From NCBI RefSeq assembly GCF_021026195.1, contig NZ_JAJNCT010000020.1, forward strand, positions 81,980-145,979: a stretch of DNA of 64,000 nt, written 5' to 3'. The notes beneath the pieces were generated by a model. The model was not told the DNA's origin, ran no database searches, and saw only the letters and a list, made by a program, of their open reading frames with translations. Positions 24,410 to 33,358 of this stretch are shown here, piece after piece. Each line of letters starts with the position of its first letter. The stretch's first letter is position 1. A program made the position numbers and the translations under genes. This stretch comes from Comamonas koreensis. GTDB taxonomy: Bacteria > Pseudomonadota > Gammaproteobacteria > Burkholderiales > Burkholderiaceae_C.

Positions 24410-25663
24410 ATGGGCAGGATAGAGCAAACAGAGATTGTAATCATTGGTGCCGGCCCTTCGGGAGCGGTGGCTGCAGGTCTGCTGCGCAAGCAGGGCCGCC
24501 AGGTGCTGGTGATCGAGAAAGAGACTTTTCCGCGCTTTTCCATCGGCGAGAGCCTGCTGCCCCAGAGCATGCAGTACATCGAGGAAGCAGGCATGCTGCA
24601 GGAGGTGGTCGAGGCCGGCTTCCAGCACAAGAATGGCGCTGCCTTTGCCAAGGGGGCGTTGTGGAGCGATTTTGACTTTCGCGACAAGTTCTCGCCGGGC
24701 TGGGGCACCACCTACCAGGTGCCGCGCGGGCAGTTTGACAAGCTGCTGGCAGACGCCGCGGAAAAAGCCGGCGCCGAGATCCGCTATGGCCATGCGGTGA
24801 CGGCCGTGGATGTGGACGCTGAGCGGCCCCTGGTGCAAGTGCGCGGCGAAGGCGGTGAGAACTACGCCGTCAGTGCGCGCTATCTGCTCGACGCCAGTGG
24901 TTTTGCGCGCATCCTGCCGCGCCTGCTGGGCCTGGAGCGGCCGTCTGATTTTCCGGTGCGTGGGGCTTTGTTCACGCACATCGAGGACCGCATCGCGCTG
25001 ACCGATATGGACCGGCACAAGATCCTCATCACCGTGCATCCGCAGCACCACGGGGTATGGTTCTGGACCATTCCGTTTTCCGATGGCCGCAGCTCGCAAG
25101 GTGTAGTCGCCACGCCGGACTACCTGGCGCGCTACCCCGGGACGGAGGTCGAGCGCCTGCGCGCCATCATTGCCGAGGTCCCTACGCTGGCCAAGGTGCT
25201 GCGACAGGCCGTATGGGATACGCCCGGGCGCTCGCTGACGGGCTATGCAGCCAATGTCACCTCGCTGTGGGGCAAGAACTATGCGCTGCTGGGCAATGCG
25301 GGTGAGTTTCTCGACCCCGTCTTCTCCAGCGGCGTGACGATCGCGATGAAGTCGGCCAGCCTGGCCGCCGGCTGCATTGGCCGCGCCTACCAGGGCGAGA
25401 CGGTGGACTGGCAGGCGGACTATGCGCTGCCCCTGCAGGCCGGTGTCGACACCTTCCGGGCCTTTGTGGCCGGGTGGTACGAGGGGGGCTTTCAGGATGT
25501 GATCTTCCATGACCAGCACGCGCCAGAGATTCGCCGCATGATCGCCTCCATCCTCGCCGGCTATGCCTGGGACCGCAGCAATCCCTATGTGGCCGAGCCT
25601 CAGCGCCGCCTGGATGTATTGCGCCAGCTGTGCCAGCAGACCGTGCCGGAGGTGGTGGCATGA
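24410..25663 (+). CDS. FAD-dependent monooxygenase, flavin-dependent halogenase-like
   Basis: A 417-residue flavoprotein. GAGPSG at ~13-18 binds FAD. WFWTIP at ~217-222 fits the WxWxIP motif of flavin-dependent halogenases. Lys74 in QHKNGAAF is at the place of the halogenase catalytic lysine, and FLDPVFSSGV matches the family's substrate-loop motif. These make a halogenase a real possibility; halogenated aryl polyenes are known from xanthomonadins and some flexirubins. An ordinary hydroxylase of the geranylgeranyl-reductase-like group is the alternative. A flavin reductase partner is not encoded here. It sits between the MMPL and lipoprotein genes. Confidence 0.8.
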   Translation: MGRIEQTEIVIIGAGPSGAVAAGLLRKQGRQVLVIEKETFPRFSIGESLLPQSMQYIEEAGMLQEVVEAGFQHKNGAAFAKGALWSDFDFRDKFSPGWGTTYQVPRGQFDKLLADAAEKAGAEIRYGHAVTAVDVDAERPLVQVRGEGGENYAVSARYLLDASGFARILPRLLGLERPSDFPVRGALFTHIEDRIALTDMDRHKILITVHPQHHGVWFWTIPFSDGRSSQGVVATPDYLARYPGTEVERLRAIIAEVPTLAKVLRQAVWDTPGRSLTGYAANVTSLWGKNYALLGNAGEFLDPVFSSGVTIAMKSASLAAGCIGRAYQGETVDWQADYALPLQAGVDTFRAFVAGWYEGGFQDVIFHDQHAPEIRRMIASILAGYAWDRSNPYVAEPQRRLDVLRQLCQQTVPEVVA

Positions 25664-26247
25664 AGGCGCTGGGCATGCTGGGCACGGCCCTTCTGCTGGC
25701 CGGCTGCGCGCTGCAGCCAGCGCCGCAGCGGGAATCCACGGCCCAAGCGGCCCATGCCTCGACCCGGCTGGCGCTGGCGCCGGCGGCCTTGGGGTGCTCG
25801 GCGGCGGTGCAGCAGCGCCTGACGGTGCAGCCCCCTGGGCAGGCCGCCCAGGAACTCGATGCCTTGCTGGAAGTGGATGCGCACCGCATGAAGCTGGCGA
25901 TCCTGAACCTGGGCCAGATGGTGGGCACGCTGGAATGGGATGGTGCGCAGCTCCAGCCCCAGCTGTCACGCTGGTGGCCGGCGGTGCTGGCGCCCGAGCA
26001 GGTGCTCAGCGATGTACAGCTGGCGTTCTGGCCGCCCCAGGCGATTGCGGCCGCGCTGCCCGAGGGCTGGACCTTGGCAGTGTCTGCAGCCGGGCGGGTG
26101 CTGCAGTACCAGGGCAGCGAGCGGGTGAGGATACGCGCTGCCGGTGCGAATGCCCTGGAGCTCGTGTACCAGCAGGGCGGCTGGTCGCTGCGTATCGACA
26201 GCCCGGGCGGTGCGGATCTGTGCAGCAACGCGGCGGAGGCACCATGA
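25660..26247 (+). CDS. apeN: APE-cluster outer-membrane lipoprotein (DUF3261-like, ApeN position)
   Basis: A 195-residue lipoprotein. The signal peptide ends in the lipobox LLLAGC, with the lipidated Cys near residue 17, and is followed by a Pro/Ala/Ser-rich linker. The mature domain is beta-rich and reminiscent of the DUF3261 family, which accompanies ApeL and ApeM and may act as a LolB-like acceptor at the outer membrane. Start overlaps the preceding stop (ATGA) and its stop overlaps the next start. Domain assignment is by context and weak similarity. Confidence 0.75.
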   Translation: MKALGMLGTALLLAGCALQPAPQRESTAQAAHASTRLALAPAALGCSAAVQQRLTVQPPGQAAQELDALLEVDAHRMKLAILNLGQMVGTLEWDGAQLQPQLSRWWPAVLAPEQVLSDVQLAFWPPQAIAAALPEGWTLAVSAAGRVLQYQGSERVRIRAAGANALELVYQQGGWSLRIDSPGGADLCSNAAEAP

Positions 26248-27440
26248 CGGCTGCCTCGGTCTATCTGAATGCGAGCTCGGCGATCAGCGCGGCCGGTGCC
26301 ACGCCTGAGGCATTGCGTGCCAACCTGTTTGCGCCGTCCTTGCCGCCGACCTTGACGGCCACCGAGGCCTATTCACCGGGGCGGACGCTGATGCTGGGCT
26401 GCCTGCCTGCAGATGCCGTGCTGCCGGCGCTGGACTTTGCACCGCCTCAGCAGCGGTCGCGCAACAACGCCTTGGCCTGGGCGGCCATGCTGCCACTGCG
26501 CCCGCACATCGATGCGCTGGTGGCGCGTTGGGGCCCGCAGCGGGTGGCGCTGATCGTCGGCACCAGCACCGGCGGCCTGGACGAAGGGGCGTTGGCTGCA
26601 GACAGCTACCGCCGCACCGGGGCTTTTCCTCCCGGTTTTGACTACGCCGTTCAGGAGCTGGGCGATGTGGCCGCGTTTCTGGCCTCCGCGCTGGGCGTTG
26701 CTGGCCCCGCCTATGTGATCTCGACAGCGTGTTCCTCCGGTGCCAAGGCCCTGGCCAGTGGCGCGCGGCTGCTGCGCGCTGGTGTGGTGGATGCGGTGGT
26801 CGCCGGCGGTGTGGATGCGCTCAGCCCGTTCACGGTGGCGGGCTTCAGTGCGCTGGAGGCGGTCTCTGCCCAGCGCTGCAATCCGTTGTCGCTGCACCGT
26901 CAGGGCATCAACCTGGGCGAGGCGGCAGCCTTTTTTGTGATGACGCGCGACGCCGGGCCGGTGCGCCTGGCCGGCTGGGGCGAGAGCCAGGATGCGCACC
27001 ATATGTCTGCGCCTGACCCGAGCGGGCGCGGGGCGCTGTCGGCCATGCAGCAGGCGCTGCAAGGTGCGGGCATGCAGCCGGCCGCGCTCGACTACATCAA
27101 TCTGCATGGCACGGCCACGCCACACAACGACGCGATGGAAAGCCTGGCGGTGCATGCGCTGGTAGGCGAGGGCTGTGCGGTCAGCTCCACCAAGCCGCTC
27201 AGCGGCCACAGCCTGGCAGCCGCAGGTGCGCTGGAGGCGGCCTTGTGCTGGCATGTGCTGCATGACAACCCCAGGGGCCGTTTGCCCGCGCATTGGTGGG
27301 ATGGCGAGCCCGACCAAGCGCTGCCGGCGCTGCAGGTGGTGGGGCCGCACACGGCCCTGGGCCGCGCCCCGCAAGCAGTGCTGAGCAACTCTTTTGCATT
27401 TGGTGGCAGCAATTGCGCGCTGCTGTTGGCGGCGGGCTGA
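26244..27440 (+). CDS. apeO: Beta-ketoacyl-ACP synthase of the APE cluster (ApeO-like)
   Basis: A 398-residue FabF-type ketosynthase. The catalytic Cys is in ISTACSSGAKAL, and the two His are in HGTATPHNDAME and SGHSLAAAGALE. The end, SNSFAFGGSNC, is typical. It should elongate the polyene by decarboxylative condensation with malonyl-ACP, probably together with the catalytically incomplete ApeC-like partner. The gene is coupled by overlap to the lipoprotein gene and followed after three bases by the dehydratase gene. Confidence 0.92.
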   Translation: MTAASVYLNASSAISAAGATPEALRANLFAPSLPPTLTATEAYSPGRTLMLGCLPADAVLPALDFAPPQQRSRNNALAWAAMLPLRPHIDALVARWGPQRVALIVGTSTGGLDEGALAADSYRRTGAFPPGFDYAVQELGDVAAFLASALGVAGPAYVISTACSSGAKALASGARLLRAGVVDAVVAGGVDALSPFTVAGFSALEAVSAQRCNPLSLHRQGINLGEAAAFFVMTRDAGPVRLAGWGESQDAHHMSAPDPSGRGALSAMQQALQGAGMQPAALDYINLHGTATPHNDAMESLAVHALVGEGCAVSSTKPLSGHSLAAAGALEAALCWHVLHDNPRGRLPAHWWDGEPDQALPALQVVGPHTALGRAPQAVLSNSFAFGGSNCALLLAAG

Positions 27441-27443
27441 GCT

Positions 27444-27926
27444 ATGGATGAACCACAAGCAATGACTGAGATGCTGCCCATCGAGAACTATGTGCCCCAC
27501 CGTGGCGCGATGCTGCTGATCGACCGCCTGCTGGCGGCAGGCGCAGAGGGTGCAACCGCCGAGCTGCAGGTGCCGCGCGGCGGTCTTTTTCTGCAGGACG
27601 AAGGCATGCCTGCCTGGGTGGGGCTGGAGTACATGGCGCAGACCGTGGCGGCCTGGGCCGGATGGCGTGCGCTGCAGGCAGGGCAGCCAGTGAAACTGGG
27701 CTTTTTGCTCGGCACGCGCAAGTTTGAGGCTACGGCACTTTTCTTTGCGCCGGGCACCCGGCTGCAGGTGCAGGCGCAGTGCGAACTGATTGCAGAGAAC
27801 GGACTGGGCATGTTTGCATGCAGCATCCGTGCGGACGACCAGCTGTGTGCCACGGCCCGCATTTCGGTCTATGAACCTGAAGACGGCAGTGCCTATGTGC
27901 AGGCGCTGCAAACGACTGAGAATTGA
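27444..27926 (+). CDS. apeP: 3-hydroxyacyl-ACP dehydratase of the APE cluster (ApeP-like)
   Basis: A 160-residue hotdog-fold dehydratase. YVPHRGAMLLIDRLL near residue 20 carries the catalytic His of the FabA/FabZ type. WVGLEYMAQTVAAWAGW is the central helix, and LGFLLGTRKFE is typical of the ApeP/FabZ-like subgroup. It dehydrates beta-hydroxyacyl-ACP and may pair with the dehydratase domain fused to the ligase. Its stop is directly followed by the start of the ketoreductase gene. Confidence 0.88.
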   Translation: MDEPQAMTEMLPIENYVPHRGAMLLIDRLLAAGAEGATAELQVPRGGLFLQDEGMPAWVGLEYMAQTVAAWAGWRALQAGQPVKLGFLLGTRKFEATALFFAPGTRLQVQAQCELIAENGLGMFACSIRADDQLCATARISVYEPEDGSAYVQALQTTEN

Positions 27927-28673
27927 ATGACAACCCAATCCCATTCCAAGGGCACTGTGCTGGTGACCGGCTCCAGCCGGGGCATAGGCCGGGCTATTGC
28001 AATGCGCCTGGCGCGCGATGGTTTTGACCTGGTCGTGCATTGCCGCAGCGGCCTGGCGCAGGCGCAAGCGGTCCTGCGCGATATCGAGGCGCTGGGCCGC
28101 ACCGCCCGCTTGCTGCAGTTTGACGTGGCCGACCGCAGCGCTGCCAGTGTTGCGCTGGAGGCTGATATGGCAGAGCACGGTGCCTACTACGGCGTGGTCT
28201 GCAATGCCGGCATTGCGCGCGATGGCGCCTTTCCGGCGATGACCGGCGAGGACTGGGATGCCGTGGTGCACACCAATCTGGATGCCTTCTACAACGTGCT
28301 GCACCCGGTCGTCATGCCGATGGTGCGCAGACGCGCGGCCGGGCGCATCGTCACCTTGGCATCGGTGTCGGCCTTGATGGGCAACCGGGGCCAGACCAAC
28401 TACAGCGCGGCCAAGGCGGGGGTGATCGCGGCCACCAAGTCGCTGGCCATCGAGCTGGCCAAGCGCGACATCACCGTGAACTGTGTGGCTCCCGGGCTGA
28501 TCGACACCGACATGGTCAGCGAAGAAGTGCTGGCGCACGCGATCGACTTGATCCCGATGCGCCGCATGGGCGCGGTGGAGGAGGTGGCCGGGGTGGTGGC
28601 CTTTTTGATGGGGCCGGATGCGTCTTACGTGACCCGGCAAGTCATATCAGTCAATGGAGGCATGCTGGGATGA
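27927..28673 (+). CDS. apeQ: 3-oxoacyl-ACP reductase of the APE cluster (ApeQ, FabG-like)
   Basis: A 248-residue short-chain reductase with the FabG signature: TGSSRGIG at ~15-22, CNAGIARDGAF, a catalytic Ser in LASVSAL, and Tyr/Lys in TNYSAAKAGV. It ends in SVNGGMLG. It reduces the beta-keto group after each condensation, with NADPH. Start follows the dehydratase stop without a gap; the end overlaps the next start (ATGA). Confidence 0.92.
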   Translation: MTTQSHSKGTVLVTGSSRGIGRAIAMRLARDGFDLVVHCRSGLAQAQAVLRDIEALGRTARLLQFDVADRSAASVALEADMAEHGAYYGVVCNAGIARDGAFPAMTGEDWDAVVHTNLDAFYNVLHPVVMPMVRRRAAGRIVTLASVSALMGNRGQTNYSAAKAGVIAATKSLAIELAKRDITVNCVAPGLIDTDMVSEEVLAHAIDLIPMRRMGAVEEVAGVVAFLMGPDASYVTRQVISVNGGMLG

Positions 28674-29923
28674 GCAATGACAACCACAGCGCCAAGCGCC
28701 GTGTCGTGGTGACAGGCATCGGCGCCCTGAGCCCGCTGGGCCATGATTGGCAGACGGTGCGGCAACAGCTGCACAGCGGACGCAATGCGATCCGCGTGAT
28801 GCACGAGTGGCAGGACATCGAGGGCCTGAACACCCAGCTGGGCTGTACCGTGCCTGAGTTTGCGCTGCCCGCGCACTACAACCGCAAGACCATGCGCAGC
28901 ATGGGCCGCGTGGCACTGATGGCCACCCGCGCAAGCGAGCTGGCACTCGAGAGTGCCGGTCTGCTGGGCCACCCGCTGCTCAAGAGCGGGAGCATGGGCG
29001 TGGCCTACGGTTCGTCGGCAGGCACGCCAGCGGCCATTGGTGATTTTGGCCGCATGATCATGGACCGCACCACCGAAGGCATCAACGCCAATACCTACAT
29101 CAAGATGATGTCGCACACGGCAGCGGTCAACATCGGCGTGTTCTTTGGCTTGACGGGCCGGGTGATCACCACCTCCAGCGCCTGCACCTCCGCCAGCCAG
29201 GGCATTGGCTATGCGTTCGAGGCGATCCAGAGCGGCAAGCAGCTGGCCATGCTGGCCGGCGGCGCCGAAGAGCTCGATGCCACGCAAGCGGCGGTGTTTG
29301 ACACCCTGTTTGCCACCAGCGTGAAGAACGATACGCCCGGGCTGACGCCACGGCCCTTTGACGCCGGGCGCGATGGCCTGGTGCTGGGCGAGGGCGCCTG
29401 CACCTTTGTGCTCGAGGAGCTGGCGCATGCGACAGCCCGGGGCGCGCCCATCATCGCCGAGCTGATCGGCTTTGGCAGCAACTGCGACGGCACGCATGTG
29501 ACCCATCCCAATCCGGCCACGATGGCGCAGGCCATGCGGCTGGCGCTGCAGGACGCGGGCCTCGCGCCCGCCGACATCGGCTATGTGAATGCGCACGGCA
29601 CCGCCACTGAGCAGGGCGATATCGCCGAGGCGGCGGCGACATTCGATGTCTTTGGCGACCGGGTGCCGGTGAGCACGCTCAAAGGCTACATGGGCCACAC
29701 CTTGGGCGCCTGCGGCTCGCTGGAGGCCTGGATGAGCCTGGAGATGATGCGCGAGGGCCTGTTTGCGCAGAACGCCAACCTCAACCAGGTGGACGAGCGC
29801 TGCGCCGCGCTGGATTACATCACCGGCCAGCCCCGGGCCATTGGTACCGACGTGGTAATGAGCAACAACTTTGCCTTTGGTGGCATCAATACCTCGCTGA
29901 TCTTCAGGCGCTGGATGCCCTGA
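28670..29923 (+). CDS. apeR: Beta-ketoacyl-ACP synthase of the APE cluster (ApeR-like)
   Basis: A 417-residue ketosynthase. The catalytic Cys is in TTSSACTSASQG, and the His residues are in NAHGTATEQGD and YMGHTLGACG. It is only distantly similar to the ketosynthase at 26244 and belongs to the type placed last in APE clusters, thought to act in early condensation with the aromatic starter. It closes the block apeN-apeO-apeP-apeQ-apeR, in which all genes overlap or nearly touch. Confidence 0.9.
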   Translation: MSNDNHSAKRRVVVTGIGALSPLGHDWQTVRQQLHSGRNAIRVMHEWQDIEGLNTQLGCTVPEFALPAHYNRKTMRSMGRVALMATRASELALESAGLLGHPLLKSGSMGVAYGSSAGTPAAIGDFGRMIMDRTTEGINANTYIKMMSHTAAVNIGVFFGLTGRVITTSSACTSASQGIGYAFEAIQSGKQLAMLAGGAEELDATQAAVFDTLFATSVKNDTPGLTPRPFDAGRDGLVLGEGACTFVLEELAHATARGAPIIAELIGFGSNCDGTHVTHPNPATMAQAMRLALQDAGLAPADIGYVNAHGTATEQGDIAEAAATFDVFGDRVPVSTLKGYMGHTLGACGSLEAWMSLEMMREGLFAQNANLNQVDERCAALDYITGQPRAIGTDVVMSNNFAFGGINTSLIFRRWMP

Positions 29924-29964
29924 GTTCGTCCTCTACCCATCCACAACTCGGAAATGAGAAAAAA

Positions 29965-30399
29965 ATGAACCTCTTGAAAACCTCCAGCTGCATTCTGGCC
30001 CTGGCACTGTGCTCCGGCGCTGCCATGGCGCGCCAAGCTGTTTTGATTGACCACCCAAAGATTCTCTTGCTGGCCGACGGCCCGCCGCTGACCGAGCAAC
30101 AGGTACGCGCCAGAATCATCAATGCCGCGCAGAACATTGGCTGGCAGCCCACCAAGGATGATCCTGGCCATATGGAGCTGATGTATGACAAGGCCGGCCA
30201 GTACCAGGCTTACATCGAGGTGAACTACGACGCAGCGGGCTTTGACATCAACTATGTGCGTAGCAACAACCTGAACTATGAGGAGCGCGACGGCCAGCGC
30301 AGGATCCACCCGGGCTACAACCGCTGGATCAAGAACCTGAACAAGCAGATCAGCACGCCCGTGGCGCCCGTACCTGCTGCACCAGGAGCTGAACAATGA
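29965..30399 (+). CDS. Secreted hypothetical protein in the APE cluster (A)
   Basis: A 144-residue protein with a signal peptide (KTSSCILALALCSGAAMA, cleavage near residue 22). The mature domain is small and mixed, with a short lysine-poor region (LTEQQVRARIINAAQNIGW) and Tyr/Asn-rich strands (YEERDGQRRIHPGYNRWIKNLNKQI); it ends in a Pro/Ala tail. I do not recognise a named family. It is encoded 41 bases after apeR and overlaps the next gene (ATGA). Likely periplasmic, perhaps concerned with pigment placement. Confidence 0.7.
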   Translation: MNLLKTSSCILALALCSGAAMARQAVLIDHPKILLLADGPPLTEQQVRARIINAAQNIGWQPTKDDPGHMELMYDKAGQYQAYIEVNYDAAGFDINYVRSNNLNYEERDGQRRIHPGYNRWIKNLNKQISTPVAPVPAAPGAEQ

Positions 30400-30836
30400 A
30401 CGCACTGAAATATGCCTGCGCGCTGCTGCTGGTCTGTGGCAGCCTGGGCGCTGCCCATGCGCGCGATACCCAGCTTTTGGTGCCTCTGGACGAGGTCATC
30501 CAGATGGGCCTGGCCGATGGCAAGTTGGATGGGAGCGTCACCTTCCACCTGTCTGGCGCCGCAGCCCCGGCCGTCAAGGAAGCGCTGGGCGATGATGTCT
30601 CCAACAAAAAAACCAATGGCGTCGGCAAGGACGACCTGACCGCCTGCCGCTGGGCCGCGCTGTCGGCGCTGATCGCTTTCCAGGCGTCTGCCAAGAAACG
30701 GGGGGCCGACGCGGTGGTGGACATGCACAGCGTGTACAAGGGCAACAACGTCAAGGACCCCGTCAACTTTGAATGCCATGCGGGCAACATCGTTGTGGGT
30801 GTGGCCCTCAAGGGCAGCTACGCCAAGACGCGTTAA
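30396..30836 (+). CDS. Secreted hypothetical protein in the APE cluster (B)
   Basis: A 146-residue protein with a signal peptide ending near LGAAHA (residue ~22). The mature part carries a Cys-containing helix (DLTACRWAALSALIAFQASA) and a strand pattern ending in HAGNIVVGVALKGSY. This resembles small proteins that databases sometimes label 'excinuclease ATPase subunit', a label that does not fit a secreted protein. Together with the preceding gene it forms a coupled pair (overlapping ATGA). Confidence 0.7.
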   Translation: MNALKYACALLLVCGSLGAAHARDTQLLVPLDEVIQMGLADGKLDGSVTFHLSGAAAPAVKEALGDDVSNKKTNGVGKDDLTACRWAALSALIAFQASAKKRGADAVVDMHSVYKGNNVKDPVNFECHAGNIVVGVALKGSYAKTR

Positions 30837-30851
30837 AGCGGGAATGCTCCT

Positions 30852-31589
30852 GTGTCCCATCGGCTGCTGCTGGTGTCGCAGGCTGCCTTGGAGGGCGCTG
30901 TGCATGCCAGCACACCCTCGCAGTGGCTGAGCGCCTCGGAGCAAGCGCGCCTGGCGCAGATGGCAGAGCCGGCGCGCCGCGCCGAGTTCATCGCCTGCCG
31001 CTATGCGTTGCGGTTGCTGCTGGCAGGCGACGAGGGGCGGTTTGCCGATTGGTCGCTGGAGGCGCCGGCCGGGCAGCCGCCGCGTCTTTCAGCAAGCACA
31101 GGCGCGGGCTTGCATTTGTCACTGTCCCACAGCCATGGCTGGATCGCGTGCGCGCTGGCGCCTGAGCCGGTTGGCATCGATATGGAGCTGATCACCCGCA
31201 AGCCGGCCAGCGCCATCGCCGACCTGGCCCAGCTGGCCTGCACACCGGACCAGCGCGAGGCGCTGGCGCAGATCGCCGACCTTGCGCAATGCCAGCAGCG
31301 CTTCGTGCAGCTCTGGAGTCTGAAGGAAGCCTGGTTCAAGCAGCGCGGGACGGGGGTGGACTTTGCCATGCTGCCACGCCTGGCCTGCCTGCCGGCCCCC
31401 GCTGCTGCCGTGCAGGGCGCAGCGGGCGGCAGTGCCCATGCCTGGGCGTGGGTGGCAGAGACGCCCGCTGGCCAAGCAGCGATGGTGTCGGTATGCACCC
31501 GCAGTGCCGTCGCGCATTGGGCGCTGCATGCGCAGTCCCATCTGCCGCTGCCTGCCGCCCAGCGCTTTTGCATCGGCTTGTTGGGCTGA
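30852..31589 (+). CDS. 4'-phosphopantetheinyl transferase
   Basis: A 245-residue Sfp-type transferase. PVGIDMELI (with Asp and Glu for magnesium) and WSLKEAWFKQRG are the two hallmark motifs; LHLSLSHSHGWIACAL precedes them. It attaches phosphopantetheine from CoA to the serine of the two ACPs encoded in this cluster. Start is GTG at 30852, 15 bases after the previous gene. It ends the APE operon; the following gene is convergent with only nine bases between. Confidence 0.9.
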   Translation: MSHRLLLVSQAALEGAVHASTPSQWLSASEQARLAQMAEPARRAEFIACRYALRLLLAGDEGRFADWSLEAPAGQPPRLSASTGAGLHLSLSHSHGWIACALAPEPVGIDMELITRKPASAIADLAQLACTPDQREALAQIADLAQCQQRFVQLWSLKEAWFKQRGTGVDFAMLPRLACLPAPAAAVQGAAGGSAHAWAWVAETPAGQAAMVSVCTRSAVAHWALHAQSHLPLPAAQRFCIGLLG

Positions 31590-31598
31590 GTCTGCGGT

Positions 31599-32336
31599 TC
31601 AGGCAATACCGCCATTGGCGCGCAGCACCTGGCCGTTGACCCAGCCGGCGTTCTTGCTGGCCAGAAAGGCGACCACGGCGGCGATGTCTTCGGGCTCGCC
31701 CAGGCGCTCCAGCGGAGGCATCTTGGCAAAGTGTTCGATCTGGGCCTCGCTCTTGCCGGCGAAGAACAGTTCGGTCGCGACCGGGCCGGGGGCTACTGCA
31801 TTGACGGTGATCTGGCGGCCACGCAGCTCCTTGGCAAACACGCGGGTAAAGGCCTCTACCGCTGCCTTGCTGCCGTTGTAGATGGCGTAGCCGGGCAGGT
31901 TCAGGGCCAGTGCGGTGGTCGAGAGGTTGATGATGCGCCCGCCGTCATTGAGGCGCGTGGCTGCTTCGCGCAAGGTGTTGAAGACGCCCTGGGTGTTGAT
32001 CGCAAAGGTCTTGGCAAACAGCGCATCGCTGGTTTCGGCCAGGGTGCTGGTGGTCAGCACGCCGGCATTGTTGACGAGCACATCAATCTTGCCCAGTTGC
32101 TGCTCGACGGCGCTGAACATGGCCTGCACCTGGTCAGCCTGTGAGATATCGGCGCGGATGGCCATCGCCTGGCCACCTTCTTGCATCAGCGCCTGGGCCA
32201 GTGCTTCGGCCTCTTGCGCGTTGTTGGCGTAGTTGATGGCGATGGCATAGCCCTCTTGGGCCAGTCGGCGGGCTATGGTGGCACCAATGCCGCGCGATGC
32301 GCCGGTGATCAGGGCAATGGAGGTGGGCTTGGTCAT
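31599..32336 (-). CDS. SDR family oxidoreductase
   Basis: A 245-residue classical SDR: TGASRGIG near residue 11-18, NNAG near 89-92, a catalytic Ser in NLSTTAL, and Tyr/Lys in YAIYNGSKAAVE, ending in GQVLRANGGIA. The substrate is unknown. It is divergently oriented to the LysR gene and separated by a 131-base promoter region, so it is the probable target of that regulator. No other pathway gene accompanies it. Confidence 0.88.
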   Translation of the reverse strand: MTKPTSIALITGASRGIGATIARRLAQEGYAIAINYANNAQEAEALAQALMQEGGQAMAIRADISQADQVQAMFSAVEQQLGKIDVLVNNAGVLTTSTLAETSDALFAKTFAINTQGVFNTLREAATRLNDGGRIINLSTTALALNLPGYAIYNGSKAAVEAFTRVFAKELRGRQITVNAVAPGPVATELFFAGKSEAQIEHFAKMPPLERLGEPEDIAAVVAFLASKNAGWVNGQVLRANGGIA

Positions 32337-32408
32337 GTCTGCTTTCCTGTCGTTGATGGAATGGCTGGATTTTTGACTATTCCATTCAAAAGATCATTAC
32401 CCTGATTT

Positions 32409-32422
32409 GAATTTTATAATTC
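32409..32422. promoter_or_regulatory. Inverted repeat in the SDR-lysR divergent region
   Basis: GAATT-TTAT-AATTC is a perfect 5-base inverted repeat in an AT-rich stretch between the divergent SDR and lysR genes, a usual place for a LysR binding site. A GCGCC/GGCGC hairpin at 32441-32455 lies closer to lysR. Confidence 0.35.
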
Positions 32423-32467
32423 GGTTTACTTTAATAATCTGCGCCGCTCTGGCGCGGCATGCTGGCG

Positions 32468-33358
32468 ATGGACCGTTTTCAGGAAATGCAGGTATTTGTG
32501 CGGGTGGCCGACCGCAGCAGCTTTGCACAGGCGTCGGAGGACCTGCAGATTCCGCGTGCCACGGTGACCAACCTGGTCCAGCGGCTGGAGGCCCGCGTGG
32601 GCGCGCGGCTGCTGGACCGCACCACGCGCCAGGTGCGCTTGACGCCCGAGGGCGAGGACTACTACCGCCGTTGCACCCGGCTGCTGGCCGATCTGCAGGA
32701 GGCCGAAAGCGCCTTTCGCCATGCGCCGCCACAAGGCTTGCTGCGGGTCAATCTGCAGGGCACCTTGGCGCGCTACTTTGTGATGCCGCACCTGGGTGAC
32801 TTTGCCGACCGCTACCCCGAGGTGCAGCTGCACATGGCCGAAGACGACCGCCTGGTGGACCTGGTGCGCGAAGGGGTGGACTGCGTACTGCGGGCCGGCA
32901 GCCTGCAAAGCTCGACGCTGATCGGGCGCCAGGTCGCGTCGCTGCGCCAGGTGACCGTGGTCAGCCGGGCCTATGCCGCGCGCCATGGCCTGCCCGCGTC
33001 GCTGGATGACCTGCCCCAGCATGCCGCCGTGGCCTATGTCTCCAGCGCCACGGGCCGGGCGGTGGCGCTGGAGTTCTGCGTGGGCAAGCAGGTGGTGGAG
33101 CGGCGCATCAAGCCCAGCATCACCGTCAACGGCGCTGATCTGTACACCGGCGCTGCGATGGCGGGCTTGGGGATGGTGCAGGTGCCACGTTACCGCATCG
33201 CGCAGGCACTGGAGGAGGGCGAATTGCTGGAGGTACTGCCCGATCTGCCGCCGCCGTCCATGCCGGTGTCGGTACTCCATCCCTACAGCCGCCAGCCTTC
33301 GGCACGGGTACGGGTGTTCATCGACTGGCTGGCCGAGCGCTTTGCACATGTAAGTTAG
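32468..33358 (+). CDS. LysR-family transcriptional regulator
   Basis: A 296-residue LysR protein. Residues ~1-60 form the winged helix (MDRFQEMQVFVRVADRSSFA, then LVQRLEARVGARLLDRTTRQV). The rest is a periplasmic-binding-protein-like effector domain (LVRVNLQGTLARYFVMPHL, GVDCVLRAGSL). ATG at 32468 was chosen over ATG at 32459 because family proteins start with this sequence. It is divergent from the SDR gene and likely activates or represses it. Confidence 0.92.
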   Translation: MDRFQEMQVFVRVADRSSFAQASEDLQIPRATVTNLVQRLEARVGARLLDRTTRQVRLTPEGEDYYRRCTRLLADLQEAESAFRHAPPQGLLRVNLQGTLARYFVMPHLGDFADRYPEVQLHMAEDDRLVDLVREGVDCVLRAGSLQSSTLIGRQVASLRQVTVVSRAYAARHGLPASLDDLPQHAAVAYVSSATGRAVALEFCVGKQVVERRIKPSITVNGADLYTGAAMAGLGMVQVPRYRIAQALEEGELLEVLPDLPPPSMPVSVLHPYSRQPSARVRVFIDWLAERFAHVS

